Shown: in pieces, positions 16,451 to 24,694 of the stretch
Numbering within the stretch: position 1 is the stretch's first letter
How the letters are laid out: every line of letters begins with the position of its first letter
Notes under the pieces: model-generated
What the model was told of the DNA's origin: nothing
The model's input: the letters and a program-made list of their open reading frames with translations, nothing else
Databases searched by the model: none
Position numbers and translations under genes: made by a program
IMG/VR virus record: IMGVR_UViG_3300030380_005901
Coordinates: 62,001 to 126,000 of that record
DNA from: a virus
Strand: one strand, 5' to 3'
Length of the DNA: 64,000 nt

Positions 16451-16482
16451 TAAATATAATAAATAAAATTCAAAAAAACAAA
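16451..16482 (-). promoter_or_regulatory. Host-type promoter TTTG-N20-TATATTTA for the tmRNA transcript
   Basis: Minus strand TTTG, 20 nt, TATATTTA (a one-base variant of the -7 consensus). The ORF start at 16445 is 5 nt beyond. The tmRNA 5' end at 16343 lies about 100 nt further, so 5' processing by RNase P is needed. Confidence 0.6.
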
Positions 16483-16489
16483 TATTTAT
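16482..16489 (+). promoter_or_regulatory. ATATTTAT start-proximal box (class B) on the plus strand
   Basis: ATATTTAT, then TAGT, then ATG of the plus-strand gene. That the box follows gene direction here, on the opposite strand to the others, argues that it is functional rather than strand-biased composition. Confidence 0.45.
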
Positions 16490-16493
16490 TAGT

Positions 16494-16919
16494 ATGGAAA
16501 AGAAAAAATATACAGTTAATTATAAAATAAATATTAACGAAGAATTAGTAGAAGAAAAAAAAGATTTTACTTTAGTTTCAGATCATCCAGATAATATTGA
16601 CGGTATTAATGTATTATTGTCGGAGTTAGATGATATCAACTTAAAAATACACCCCAAAGAAATTGTTGTGAAGAAAACATCAATTCCTCCATCATTAGCA
16701 TATGGTAAACATAATAAAAAATTAATGGGTACTGTCCCTAAAACATTACTTTATGAAGATTGTAAAGTAGGGGATTATGTATTAATAAATTTAAAAGATG
16801 ATACTACACAAAGAGGAGAAATTAAAAAAGTAGATAAAGAAAGTGTTATAGTAGATTGTAATCACCCTTTAGTGGATAAAACTTTAGACTTAGAACTAGA
16901 AATTATTAGTGTAAAATAA
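16494..16919 (+). CDS. Divergent SlyD/FKBP-like protein
   Basis: 141 residues, the same length as the FKBP at 15484-15909. The C-terminal half aligns: SLAYGKHN, VPKTLLYEDCKVGDYV, G-x-I-KKVDKESVIVDCNHPLVDKTLDLELEI. The N-terminal isomerase core is poorly kept: the FDTS and GFE-GL-GM motifs are missing. It probably keeps the chaperone (insert-in-flap) function while prolyl isomerase activity is weak or lost. It is one of few plus-strand genes and has its own start box and terminator. Confidence 0.75.
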   Translation: MEKKKYTVNYKININEELVEEKKDFTLVSDHPDNIDGINVLLSELDDINLKIHPKEIVVKKTSIPPSLAYGKHNKKLMGTVPKTLLYEDCKVGDYVLINLKDDTTQRGEIKKVDKESVIVDCNHPLVDKTLDLELEIISVK

Positions 16920-16943
16920 AAAAACCCTCATTGAGGGTTTTTT
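16919..16943. terminator. Bidirectional terminator
   Basis: ACCCTC-ATT-GAGGGT flanked by A and T runs, between convergent genes (16494-16919 plus and 16968-17360 minus). Confidence 0.85.
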
Positions 16944-16967
16944 GTTATAATCTATTTTATTGTTATT

Positions 16968-17360
16968 TTAATCAGTTAATAACTGTTTACTATCTTTTTT
17001 GTCTACTAGTCCGGCAATAGTACCTTCCAGACTCTGTATTTTATCGTATAATTTATCTGTTCTACTATCAATCATACGTCTCATCTCATCAAACTCTCTT
17101 TCTGTTTTTTCAGAGTTCATTTCATATTCACCCCATAAAGCTCTTTCTACCTCATGTGATTTTTTATTAATATCATCCTCAATCGAAGATATTTCATTAT
17201 ATATTCTCTCTATCTCTCTTTGGTTATCATATTCATTCATTTTATATCTTTCTACATCAACCTTACCTTTAAATTTGTTAAAAACGATCACAACCGCTAA
17301 TACGATCCCAACCACCAATAACGTAGATAAAACTGATACTGTTACTAAAATTGTTTCCAT
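16968..17360 (-). CDS. Membrane-anchored coiled-coil protein
   Basis: 130 residues. One N-terminal membrane helix (residues about 4-28, VTVSVLSTLLVVGIVLAVVI), then a long charged coiled coil (about 45-120). N-in topology is not certain. No catalytic motif. It may be a superinfection or envelope protein, but nothing in the sequence shows this. Confidence 0.7.
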   Translation of the reverse strand: METILVTVSVLSTLLVVGIVLAVVIVFNKFKGKVDVERYKMNEYDNQREIERIYNEISSIEDDINKKSHEVERALWGEYEMNSEKTEREFDEMRRMIDSRTDKLYDKIQSLEGTIAGLVDKKDSKQLLTD

Positions 17361-17435
17361 AATTTCTATTTTTTTATTTTATTTTGTTATTATAGATTAT
17401 AACAACTTTAAATATAAATAAAGAATATAATAAAG

Positions 17436-18122
17436 TCAATCTTTATTTATTTCTCTAATTAAAATTCTCTTTACAATAGGTAGGAAAGTATTTTCAAAAG
17501 GTATTTCTTTTTTACTGTGTGCACCATATGTCATCATAGGTATATCATCTATATGGTTAATATATTCTTGTTTAATATCTTCATGACTACTAAACTCAGA
17601 TATGTTTTGTGTAGTGATTGGTTCTGTTTTTAACATTTTATATTTGTTACCTTCTAATATTAAACTATCCATTTTATATTTGTAGATAATACTACTTTTT
17701 GTGGTGAGTATTAAGTAACCTTCATCTTTATTATCAGTAATTATACCCACACTATTAAATGTAATATCTTTTTCTATATTATCACATATTTTTCTTCCCT
17801 CTTCTATCGTACCTTTTATTCTACGAAGGGCGTAATTAATTAGTTTTTGGATTTCAACAAAGATATCGTCTTCTATTGTTGTATAAATTAACTCCATATT
17901 TTTGAAGTCTATAGATGTAAGTTCTTTGGGAGTGATTTTATCCTTTTGTTCTAATAAATCTTTTAAGGATCTAAACTCTTCTATACAGTCGGAAAGATAA
18001 GGATATATTTTATTTTCTTTAAATTGGTTATTTACTCTTTGCAAGTAATCTAAAAGAATATACTTTTTATATTCAAAATCAGTATTATCTTTAGTTAACC
18101 AGTCCTTATCTAATTTCTCCAT
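17436..18122 (-). CDS. Unknown protein
   Basis: 228 residues, helical N-terminal two thirds (residues 1-130), then a beta-rich segment (VGIITDNKDEGYLILTTKS). No family recognised. An ATATTTAT box lies 5 nt before the ATG. Confidence 0.7.
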   Translation of the reverse strand: MEKLDKDWLTKDNTDFEYKKYILLDYLQRVNNQFKENKIYPYLSDCIEEFRSLKDLLEQKDKITPKELTSIDFKNMELIYTTIEDDIFVEIQKLINYALRRIKGTIEEGRKICDNIEKDITFNSVGIITDNKDEGYLILTTKSSIIYKYKMDSLILEGNKYKMLKTEPITTQNISEFSSHEDIKQEYINHIDDIPMMTYGAHSKKEIPFENTFLPIVKRILIREINKD

Positions 18123-18147
18123 ATAATATAAATATGGAGGTAAATTA

Positions 18148-18474
18148 TTAAACTAATTCTTCTACAATACCAATTATTTCACTTACAACTAATACAGATG
18201 CGGCAATTACTAAATCAAATGGTATTAATATATACCCTATTATCCTTATGCCACTTTTAATAAAAGAAACTATCTGATGCCATTTTTGGTTAGGCATTTT
18301 ATCTATATCTTTATCCTCAGTTGAATCGGGTATATATCCCCACGCCTTAATATTTATTTTCTCCTGTTGAGTTAATTCTATTGGGTTTTTTTCACCAGTA
18401 ATTTCCTCATAATGTGGATTCAATTCTCCTGTATAAGGATCATGTGTCGGTACTTGAAATTTTATTTTACTCAT
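18148..18474 (-). CDS. Unknown protein with C-terminal hydrophobic segment
   Basis: 108 residues. Soluble N-terminus (KIKFQVPTHDPYTGELNP), then a C-terminal hydrophobic stretch of about 35 residues (GIRIIGYILIPFDLVIAAS and onward). Likely membrane-associated. It lies 10 nt before the next membrane-protein gene. Confidence 0.65.
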   Translation of the reverse strand: MSKIKFQVPTHDPYTGELNPHYEEITGEKNPIELTQQEKINIKAWGYIPDSTEDKDIDKMPNQKWHQIVSFIKSGIRIIGYILIPFDLVIAASVLVVSEIIGIVEELV

Positions 18475-18484
18475 AATTTTTATT

Positions 18485-18835
18485 TTAATTTTTCCAAAAA
18501 ACTTGTATACAAATTAATATTAAACATAACATTAATGATGTTATTGTTTTACTACTAATACTTTCATTAAAAAAATGACTTACACAAATAGTATACACAA
18601 TTATCCCTACCCCAAAACCTACAAATCTAACCGGCCAAAAATAACCGCCAAAAGCTTGAACAGTATATTTAGTTGCCCATAAATATGCAAATGATAAAGG
18701 TATACCTATTAAGGCAATTACCCATTCATTATCTCTAGCCCATTTCCAAATGAATTGTGAGTTTAATTGAAACCATGTTATTATCTGTGCGATAAGAAAC
18801 ATAAACACACCTATACCTAATAATTTATAATTCAT
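18485..18835 (-). CDS. Four-helix membrane protein
   Basis: 116 residues from MNYKLLGIGVFMFLIAQI. Four predicted membrane helices with a conserved-looking WKWARDNEW loop and WATKYTVQAFGGYFWPVRF. Proteins of this look occur in marine phages; function unknown. The ATG at 18835 overlaps the upstream gene by 11 nt; a longer start at 18865 would overlap by 41. Confidence 0.72.
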   Translation of the reverse strand: MNYKLLGIGVFMFLIAQIITWFQLNSQFIWKWARDNEWVIALIGIPLSFAYLWATKYTVQAFGGYFWPVRFVGFGVGIIVYTICVSHFFNESISSKTITSLMLCLILICIQVFWKN

Positions 18836-19217
18836 ATTTTGTTTTTTGTCTAACCAACATTTCATTGGTTACTTGTTCCTTACTTAAATATGTGAAAGGA
18901 TTATCCATACCTTCTGCGTACAACTCAAACGATGTTACCCCATCACCATATAATCCACTTCCACCAGTTCTTCCACCCCCAACTACTGAGAACCAACCAC
19001 CTTCTCCTTTATCACTTAAAGGGAAGTATTCTACTGCTGCAACTCCGTTAGGTACAATATGATGAGGTTTAAATTTTAAATCTTTAAATGTTTTAACACC
19101 TAAGATATCTGAGGCTTCATCTTCAGTAAAACCCATTAAATCTACTAACTCACTGTAGGCTTGTACGGCATCTTTATCTTTAATATATTTTACGATATCT
19201 GTTGGTATGTTTTTCAT
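18825..19217 (-). CDS. Unknown protein
   Basis: 130 residues from MKNIPTDIVKYIKDKDAVQ. The start is set by a host-type promoter just upstream (19223-19254), which lies inside the longer reading frame. Helical N-terminus, then a Gly-rich middle (SVVGGGRTGGSGLYGDG). No family recognised. Confidence 0.68.
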   Translation of the reverse strand: MKNIPTDIVKYIKDKDAVQAYSELVDLMGFTEDEASDILGVKTFKDLKFKPHHIVPNGVAAVEYFPLSDKGEGGWFSVVGGGRTGGSGLYGDGVTSFELYAEGMDNPFTYLSKEQVTNEMLVRQKTKYEL

Positions 19218-19222
19218 AATTG

Positions 19223-19254
19223 TAAATATAGTAAAAATATGTTGATAAAACAAA
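19223..19254 (-). promoter_or_regulatory. Host-type promoter TTTG-N20-TATATTTA
   Basis: Minus strand TTTG, 20 nt, TATATTTA; the ATG at 19217 is 5 nt beyond, so the message would be leaderless. Confidence 0.6.
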
Positions 19255-19259
19255 TTATT

Positions 19260-19472
19260 TTATAAATAATCGTTTTCTTTTAATTCTTCGTTTGTAGGGT
19301 AACCAATAATTTTTCCACAATCATTACATATTTTTAACACATGTTTTCTATCTTCATAATATTTTAATGAAGTATCTTCATGTAAACATTTATTTTGTAT
19401 TTCAATTAATTCGTCAGTTAATAACTTAATATTATTTTTAATATCATTAACTTTAGTTCTAATATTTTCCAT
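19260..19472 (-). CDS. Small zinc-ribbon protein
   Basis: 70 residues: a helical/coiled-coil first half, then CLHE and ICNDCGKIIG, a C-x-H plus CxxC arrangement that should bind one zinc. Such small ribbons often bind nucleic acid or RNA polymerase. It follows the methyltransferase gene by 10 nt gap in the transcript order and has no known family. Confidence 0.65.
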   Translation of the reverse strand: MENIRTKVNDIKNNIKLLTDELIEIQNKCLHEDTSLKYYEDRKHVLKICNDCGKIIGYPTNEELKENDYL

Positions 19473-19482
19473 TGGGTAGGTT

Positions 19483-20406
19483 TTAAGAAATTAACCCCTC
19501 TTCTTTGTATAGTTTAGATATTCTGTTTCTTGCATAATCACAAAACTTTTCCACTAAATCGATACCAATATATTGTCTATTCATTTTAGAAGAAGCGTAT
19601 GGTGTTGTACCAGTACCTGAAAAATTATCTAACACAATTTCATTTTCTTTAGAATATAAATCTATGAAGAAGGACGCAAAGTCTGTGGAGAAAGTAGCTT
19701 CATGACCCTCAACTTTACCATCGTTATTTCGTGCCTCAATAAAATTATAATAATTATTGTAGTACTTTTGACCTGTTCTTGACACTGAAGACACTGTTTT
19801 ATTCGCCTTAAAATAAGGAGTCTTTGCGAATATATAAACCATTTCTACAATTCTTGTTACCCTATTTGGGTGTCCTGATACAGGCATTGCAGATTTCTTT
19901 TTCCAAGCAAATGTATCATATATTCTAAAATCAGTATGATTAAATACCTCGTTAATAAGGAAATAAGGTAGTGATGGGTTAAAAGTAGTATAACTAAAAT
20001 TAAATACTACAACACCATCTTTTTTTAATATTCTTTCGTATTGTTTAAAATTTTCTACAATCCATTCTAAGTAATCGTCTACTGATTGGTTATCTTTAAT
20101 CTGATCTTTAGCACCAGGATATTTGTGATTATCTTGTCTTATAGATGCTAAGTAAGGTGGTGAAGTTAAAATTAAATCAATAGTACCCTCATTAATTTTA
20201 CCCATAGTTTCTACTGTATCACCACAATATATTTTATTGGTTTCTAAACCTACATCACTACTATCAATTAATTTGGTTGGGTATTTAGTAAGGAGAGAAT
20301 TTTGCATATCTATTACACTTTCGTCTGTTTTCTCAACATCTACTATCATATCTTCAAATAGTAGGTACTGAACATTCGAAGATTGTTTTCTTTTGGGTCT
20401 TTTCAT
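19483..20406 (-). CDS. DNA methyltransferase, N4/N6 type (TSPPY)
   Basis: 307 residues. Motif IV is LILTSPPYLAS (about residue 78), typical of N4-cytosine and some N6-adenine enzymes; motif I is VLDNFSGTGTTPYAS (about 250) and is C-terminal to motif IV, giving the beta-class order. A helix with YIGIDLVEKFCDYAR follows. It is likely a modifying enzyme for phage DNA protection. No cognate restriction enzyme is nearby. Confidence 0.92.
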   Translation of the reverse strand: MKRPKRKQSSNVQYLLFEDMIVDVEKTDESVIDMQNSLLTKYPTKLIDSSDVGLETNKIYCGDTVETMGKINEGTIDLILTSPPYLASIRQDNHKYPGAKDQIKDNQSVDDYLEWIVENFKQYERILKKDGVVVFNFSYTTFNPSLPYFLINEVFNHTDFRIYDTFAWKKKSAMPVSGHPNRVTRIVEMVYIFAKTPYFKANKTVSSVSRTGQKYYNNYYNFIEARNNDGKVEGHEATFSTDFASFFIDLYSKENEIVLDNFSGTGTTPYASSKMNRQYIGIDLVEKFCDYARNRISKLYKEEGLIS

Positions 20407-20427
20407 AAAACTTTAATTTAATAACAC

Positions 20428-20787
20428 TTAGTCATTAATTACTTTAGATTTAGCGTTAGTTAATACTTTTTCTTTTACATCTACATTTTTATTCATAGTA
20501 AACCAACTATCTTCATATTGGTTTCTACTGTCTTCTATTACATCATAAACGGGATCTATTTCTAAAAGATATAATTTTCTATATGTCTCTTTAGATAATA
20601 TATCCATGTTGTCATTTAAAAAAGATTTCATATCTTCAATATCATTAGTGATATAGTCCATAAATTCTTTATGTTTTTTACCAATAAATGCAGGTGTACA
20701 TTTTCTAAATTCATCCATTTCGAAAACAAATTCTTTAGTGGTTTGTGTTACACTAAAAGTTTCTATTTTTTGTATACCTATTTTCAT
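20428..20787 (-). CDS. Unknown protein
   Basis: 119 residues starting MKIGIQKIETFSVTQTT. Charged and helical after an N-terminal strand. It is the first gene behind a host-type promoter and leads into the methyltransferase gene. No family recognised. Confidence 0.65.
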   Translation of the reverse strand: MKIGIQKIETFSVTQTTKEFVFEMDEFRKCTPAFIGKKHKEFMDYITNDIEDMKSFLNDNMDILSKETYRKLYLLEIDPVYDVIEDSRNQYEDSWFTMNKNVDVKEKVLTNAKSKVIND

Positions 20788-20804
20788 AATTACTCATTCA
20801 TTTA

Positions 20805-20836
20805 TAAATATAATTAAATTAACCCTATATGTCAAA
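20805..20836 (-). promoter_or_regulatory. Host-type promoter TTTG-N20-TATATTTA with upstream TTTGTC repeats
   Basis: Minus strand TTTG (20836-20833), 20 nt, TATATTTA (20812-20805). Just upstream are repeated TTTGTC / TGTCAC units (20833-20866), which could be alternative -33 elements or an operator. Confidence 0.6.
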
Positions 20837-20869
20837 CTTAGACAAATTGTGACAAAAGTGTGACATTTA

Positions 20870-21412
20870 TCATACACCCTTAAGTTTAATTTTAATATTG
20901 TGTGGTGCTCTTTCATCACCACCGAAATATGGGTATAGATAATACCTTTTGAAGTCTTGTGTACAAGGTCTTTCTACTTCTACTACCACACCATTAACCC
21001 CTAAAATGTACTTATCATCCTTTAATTCTAAATCTAAATATATTACTTCGTTAATCTCCACAGATGTTATTTTATCAAAATCAAAGTTACCATTTAAATG
21101 TCTGAACCATAATATTTCTAAACTATCGTTTAACCATCTCCATCCAAATCTAATTGAGTTATCCATATGGTTATTACCACAGTCCGATACTCCCCACAAT
21201 TTATTTACGTCCCACTGATTAACAGGGTCTTCAGTAGTGTATATTGCACTATTATCAAAAATGCATTCCACTTTAAATTTATTTTCTCTAGAAGTTTTAT
21301 ATCTATAACCTGATCGATGTTTACCCTCTTTAATAGTGAATGTTTTAAATCCATTTTCGTCTATCTTACTACAAGATAGAAAAGAAAACATACAGATAAA
21401 AAATTTTTTCAT
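20870..21412 (-). CDS. Predicted lipoprotein
   Basis: 180 residues. A short signal ends in FLSCSK, a lipobox with Cys at about residue 14. The mature part is beta-rich with W residues and looks like a lectin/glucanase-type jelly roll (SIRFGWRWLNDSLEILWF). It overlaps the adenine methyltransferase gene by 4 nt. A surface lipoprotein from a phage may alter host receptors; this is inference. Confidence 0.72.
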   Translation of the reverse strand: MKKFFICMFSFLSCSKIDENGFKTFTIKEGKHRSGYRYKTSRENKFKVECIFDNSAIYTTEDPVNQWDVNKLWGVSDCGNNHMDNSIRFGWRWLNDSLEILWFRHLNGNFDFDKITSVEINEVIYLDLELKDDKYILGVNGVVVEVERPCTQDFKRYYLYPYFGGDERAPHNIKIKLKGV

Positions 21413-22317
21413 AAATAATCGTGTTTAAATAAATCCAACTGCATTCCATAACAAGGTGCATCTAATACGTTATCTCCATAATTCATAATTAACAACTCTT
21501 CACCCATATTTTGTTTAACCCCACTTTTTGCTGCAGCTGCTTTTGCAAATTCTTTTTTCTCCCAAACATATTCATGCTTTGGAAACCATTTTCTTAATAG
21601 TTCGAAATCATAATAACTTAACGAAAACATCCCTTCCATTTCTTTTATACAGTCTGCCAATCTTTCATGATCGTTTCTATCAAAATCATGATTAGAATAA
21701 TAGTTTTCTGTTTTCCAATATGGTGGATCGATATAAAAGTAAGTTTTTTCAGAATCATATTTTTCTATGACTTCTTGAAAATCCATATTTTCTACAAAAG
21801 TAATTTTATCAAAATGTTCTCTGTATTTAGGATTCTTTAGTTTATCCATAAATATTAGAACCTTACATCTATATTTACCTTTATAATCTGTATAACTAGA
21901 TGTTTCTGGTTTAGAACCAGAAAATATTTGAGTAAGGACATATACATACTTTGCAGCAATCTCAAATTTATTATCATCAGTTATTTCAAAATCAGTATGA
22001 AATATTTCTTGTTGGTATTCGTTAAACATATCAACGTATTCTTTTGGTGTATCTTCTACACCTAATTGTTGACATGGATATTTGTTCAATTCATCCCAAA
22101 GTCTATCATACTCTAAGGTACATTTAAATAAATTTGTATTTAGTCCGTTAAAGTCATTATAAACAACTGTCTTAAGGTTAGGAAATTGTTTTAAATCCAT
22201 ATTAAAAAATACCCAAAACATTCCACCAAATGTTTCTACATATGTTTCTATATCTCTAGGTATGTATGGTACAATCCATTTACCTATTCGTGCTTTACCG
22301 CCAATATAACTTATCAT
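21409..22317 (-). CDS. dam: D12-class N6-adenine DNA methyltransferase (Dam-like)
   Basis: 302 residues. Motif X/I region is MISYIGGKARIGKWIVPYIP with ETFGGMFWVFF; motif IV is YFYIDPPYWKTE (about residue 195). This is the alpha-class Dam/D12 order. Substrate is adenine in DNA, site unknown. It is coupled by ATGA-type overlap to the lipoprotein gene. Two methyltransferases within 3 kb suggest protection from more than one host restriction system. Confidence 0.92.
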   Translation of the reverse strand: MISYIGGKARIGKWIVPYIPRDIETYVETFGGMFWVFFNMDLKQFPNLKTVVYNDFNGLNTNLFKCTLEYDRLWDELNKYPCQQLGVEDTPKEYVDMFNEYQQEIFHTDFEITDDNKFEIAAKYVYVLTQIFSGSKPETSSYTDYKGKYRCKVLIFMDKLKNPKYREHFDKITFVENMDFQEVIEKYDSEKTYFYIDPPYWKTENYYSNHDFDRNDHERLADCIKEMEGMFSLSYYDFELLRKWFPKHEYVWEKKEFAKAAAAKSGVKQNMGEELLIMNYGDNVLDAPCYGMQLDLFKHDYL

Positions 22318-22385
22318 CTATTATAAAATTACTTTAATTTGTGTAAATGTCAAGTATAAACCGTACATTTTTTTTAAATATACGA

Positions 22386-23096
22386 TTATTTTTCGAGTTT
22401 TTCAATTATTTCATCAATAATTCCATATTCCAAAGCTTCTTCGGAGTCTAACCAATTATCTCTATTACAATCTGCTAAGACTCTTTTTTTAGTTTTACCA
22501 CAAAAATCTGCTAACATCTGAAATAATTTGTCATTATACTTTTCTGCTTCTGCTAGACTAATTTTCATATCTTCTACGTGCCCTTGTGCACCTGCAGATA
22601 CTTGATGTAACATTACTTTAGAATTAGGTAGAGCAAACCTTTTCCCTTTTGTCCCATTACCTAATAGAATAGATCCCATAGAAGCTGCCATACCAGTATT
22701 AATAGTCACAATATCGGATTTAACATAATTCATAACATCTACCATACTTAATCCTGACTTAACTGATCCACCTGGCGAATCTACGTGTACAATTATATCT
22801 CGACATTCAACGTTATCTAAAAACATTAATTGTGCTTGTACAACAGTACTCATTTGATCATTCACCGGACCCGCAACCCACAATATCCTATCCATCATTA
22901 ATCGTGAGAAAATGTCCATCTGAGTTACTCTCATTTCTCTTTCCTCTAATATATAAGGTGTGAGACTAGAAGTTACCATACTATTATTGTAGACACTATC
23001 TTGTAGTTTTTCCCAATAGTGAAACTGTATTCCACTAATACCTAAATGCTTCATAGCATAATTCTTAAATTCACTGTAAAAATCTAAATTCATCAT
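22386..23096 (-). CDS. clpP: ClpP-like ATP-dependent protease subunit
   Basis: 236 residues. The ClpP fold begins near residue 60 with RLMMDRILWVAGPVND; the serine nucleophile is S139 in TGMAASMGS, the histidine is H164 in VMLHQVSAG, and an acidic residue follows in DNWLDSEEA (about 213-217). The HVDSPGGSV oxyanion loop is intact. Residues 1-55 are an N-terminal extension not usual for cellular ClpP. Phage ClpP may mature virion proteins or join host ClpX to change degradation; the tmRNA in this genome makes the second idea attractive. Confidence 0.93.
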   Translation of the reverse strand: MMNLDFYSEFKNYAMKHLGISGIQFHYWEKLQDSVYNNSMVTSSLTPYILEEREMRVTQMDIFSRLMMDRILWVAGPVNDQMSTVVQAQLMFLDNVECRDIIVHVDSPGGSVKSGLSMVDVMNYVKSDIVTINTGMAASMGSILLGNGTKGKRFALPNSKVMLHQVSAGAQGHVEDMKISLAEAEKYNDKLFQMLADFCGKTKKRVLADCNRDNWLDSEEALEYGIIDEIIEKLEK

Positions 23097-23107
23097 TTCT
23101 TATTTTT

Positions 23108-23752
23108 TTATACTTTAAAAAATTCTTTAACATACTCTAATATTGATCTTTTAGGTTTGATAAATTCAATATCTTCGTTACACTTTTCTTTTGTTTTGAA
23201 TACAATACATAACCTATGATAACCATCAAATATAGGTGCATAGTCTCCTTTATTTACTACCCATTTAAATTTTAATTGATTATGTGGTATAAAACCATCT
23301 TTACAATAAATTCCTCTATTCGAATGGGTTATACTATCCATAATAATATTACTATATCTTTTCCACCAATCCGTTTTCATTAAATTATCAATAAATTTAT
23401 TATACTCATCTGCATTGGTGAAATTATCATAGTAAGGGTGTCCTTCTCCCCAGTTACTTCTACTAGGTGATACTTTTATTATTGGTTCGGAATATAATCT
23501 ATATTTTTTTAGTTGATTTAAATTATACTTTTTTATTTCATATAGATTACCATCTTCATCTATTGCATCACATTTAACAAATTTAGATTCACTAAGTATA
23601 GGTTTAAATTTTTTAGGACATTTATCTAAACTACATAATTTATCAATATTACTTTTTCCTTCACCAGACCAATATAATCTAGGTCTTTTCATATGTCTAC
23701 TTAACCCATGTACCCTACAAATATAATCTTCAAAATCTTTATTGGTTTTCAT
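23108..23752 (-). CDS. Unknown protein, possible ParB-like or nuclease-related
   Basis: 214 residues, rich in K, W and Y. The end GYHRLCIVFK, preceded by APIFDG, resembles a ParB/sulfiredoxin-like D-G-x-H-R motif, but the match is short. It overlaps the glutamine synthetase-like gene by 14 nt. Function unknown. Confidence 0.6.
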   Translation of the reverse strand: MKTNKDFEDYICRVHGLSRHMKRPRLYWSGEGKSNIDKLCSLDKCPKKFKPILSESKFVKCDAIDEDGNLYEIKKYNLNQLKKYRLYSEPIIKVSPSRSNWGEGHPYYDNFTNADEYNKFIDNLMKTDWWKRYSNIIMDSITHSNRGIYCKDGFIPHNQLKFKWVVNKGDYAPIFDGYHRLCIVFKTKEKCNEDIEFIKPKRSILEYVKEFFKV

Positions 23753-24389
23753 ATTCTACTTTTTTAGTATCTTCAATTATTTCTTTTCTTTCTGGTTTAT
23801 CAAACTCAACAAACATATCATGTTTTTCACATATCCTACTTAAAAAATATTTAGATAACCATAAATCATTTTCGTTAACAAAATTACCTTCACTCATTAA
23901 GTTGTATTCCCACTGCCCTAATAATTCTTTAGCGTTTATATCTGTAATTTTTAAACCTGCAGATAAACACACATCTAAATGCTCTTCCATTATTTCTCTA
24001 CCTAAAACTCTTCCATAACCAACACCACAATATTCTCCCAATGATGTCCCAAATTTATGATCATGAATAATCTTTGGTAGATAATATGTTTGCCTAAACC
24101 CAAACAAAACTTTTTCTTCTTCATTAATTTCTAACCTTTCATCTGTATTTGATGTGTCACACATAACTAAGAATGCTTGTTTTCTTTTTGGGTCTACAAC
24201 TACTCTATTAGGGATTAAAAGAGATTGTTCACTTTTATCACCCCATATAGGTAATTCTTCGGGACAAGGACCGTTTTTTCTTAACGTATTATATTTAGGG
24301 TATTTATGTGGATCAAAATCCCATATTTTAGTTTTACCTCTTAAGGTATCTTCTGAATCTACCCAAATGTATTCTAATTTAATTAACAT
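23739..24389 (-). CDS. Degenerate, truncated glutamine synthetase-like protein (type II)
   Basis: 216 residues against about 350 in the family. Matches to eukaryote-type (GSII) enzyme run in order: LEYIWVDSEDTLRGKTK, VVDPKRKQAFLVMCDT, LFGFRQTYYLP (family WFG-EQEY), EYCGVGYGRVLGREI with H-x-x-CL-AGL-I-INA, LLGQWEY and DLWLSKYFLSRI. Both Glu of EQEY are replaced (R99, T101), the DGSS loop is missing and the C-terminal ATP/glutamate region is absent. It therefore cannot be a normal enzyme. It may bind glutamine, act as a decoy subunit, or sense nitrogen. Confidence 0.8.
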   Translation of the reverse strand: MLIKLEYIWVDSEDTLRGKTKIWDFDPHKYPKYNTLRKNGPCPEELPIWGDKSEQSLLIPNRVVVDPKRKQAFLVMCDTSNTDERLEINEEEKVLFGFRQTYYLPKIIHDHKFGTSLGEYCGVGYGRVLGREIMEEHLDVCLSAGLKITDINAKELLGQWEYNLMSEGNFVNENDLWLSKYFLSRICEKHDMFVEFDKPERKEIIEDTKKVEYENQ

Positions 24390-24394
24390 ATTTT

Positions 24395-24694
24395 TTATTT
24401 GAAATCATTATTTATTCTATCCCACCAGTTCATTCTTTTAAGTCTTTTATAAATTCCATAAGGTTGTAAAATAATCCCTATTAAGAAACCATAAACTGCA
24501 ATAAAAGTACCAATAACCGGCCAAATAGGTATCCATCCTTCGTTATATTCTTGTAAGACAGGTCCTGGTACATAGAACGCCATAAATATTCCAAATAATG
24601 CCCCTATGAATTTACCTATACCTCTTCCATTCTTAAAATAGTGGTCAGTGAAAACCCATTGCAAATAGTTTTTTGGTGTATTTTTTTCTTTCAT
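24395..24694 (-). CDS. Small membrane protein
   Basis: 99 residues with two hydrophobic segments (GKFIGALFGIFMAFYVPGP and WPVIGTFIAVYGFLIGII) and charged ends. ATATTTAT box 18 nt before the ATG. No known family. Confidence 0.68.
   Translation of the reverse strand: MKEKNTPKNYLQWVFTDHYFKNGRGIGKFIGALFGIFMAFYVPGPVLQEYNEGWIPIWPVIGTFIAVYGFLIGIILQPYGIYKRLKRMNWWDRINNDFK

Noticed and set aside
17000-17421. Plus-strand ORF opposite the membrane coiled-coil gene
   Set aside because: Complement of 16968-17360, no start context, Ser/Ile-rich as expected of a shadow.
22318-22385. TTGACA sequence upstream of ClpP-side genes as a sigma-70 promoter of Enterobacteria type
   Set aside because: No matching -10 at proper spacing, and all convincing promoters here are of the Bacteroidota type.
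23108-24389. Frameshifted full-length glutamine synthetase split over two ORFs
   Set aside because: The downstream ORF has none of the C-terminal glutamine synthetase motifs, so the truncation is not explained by a simple frameshift.
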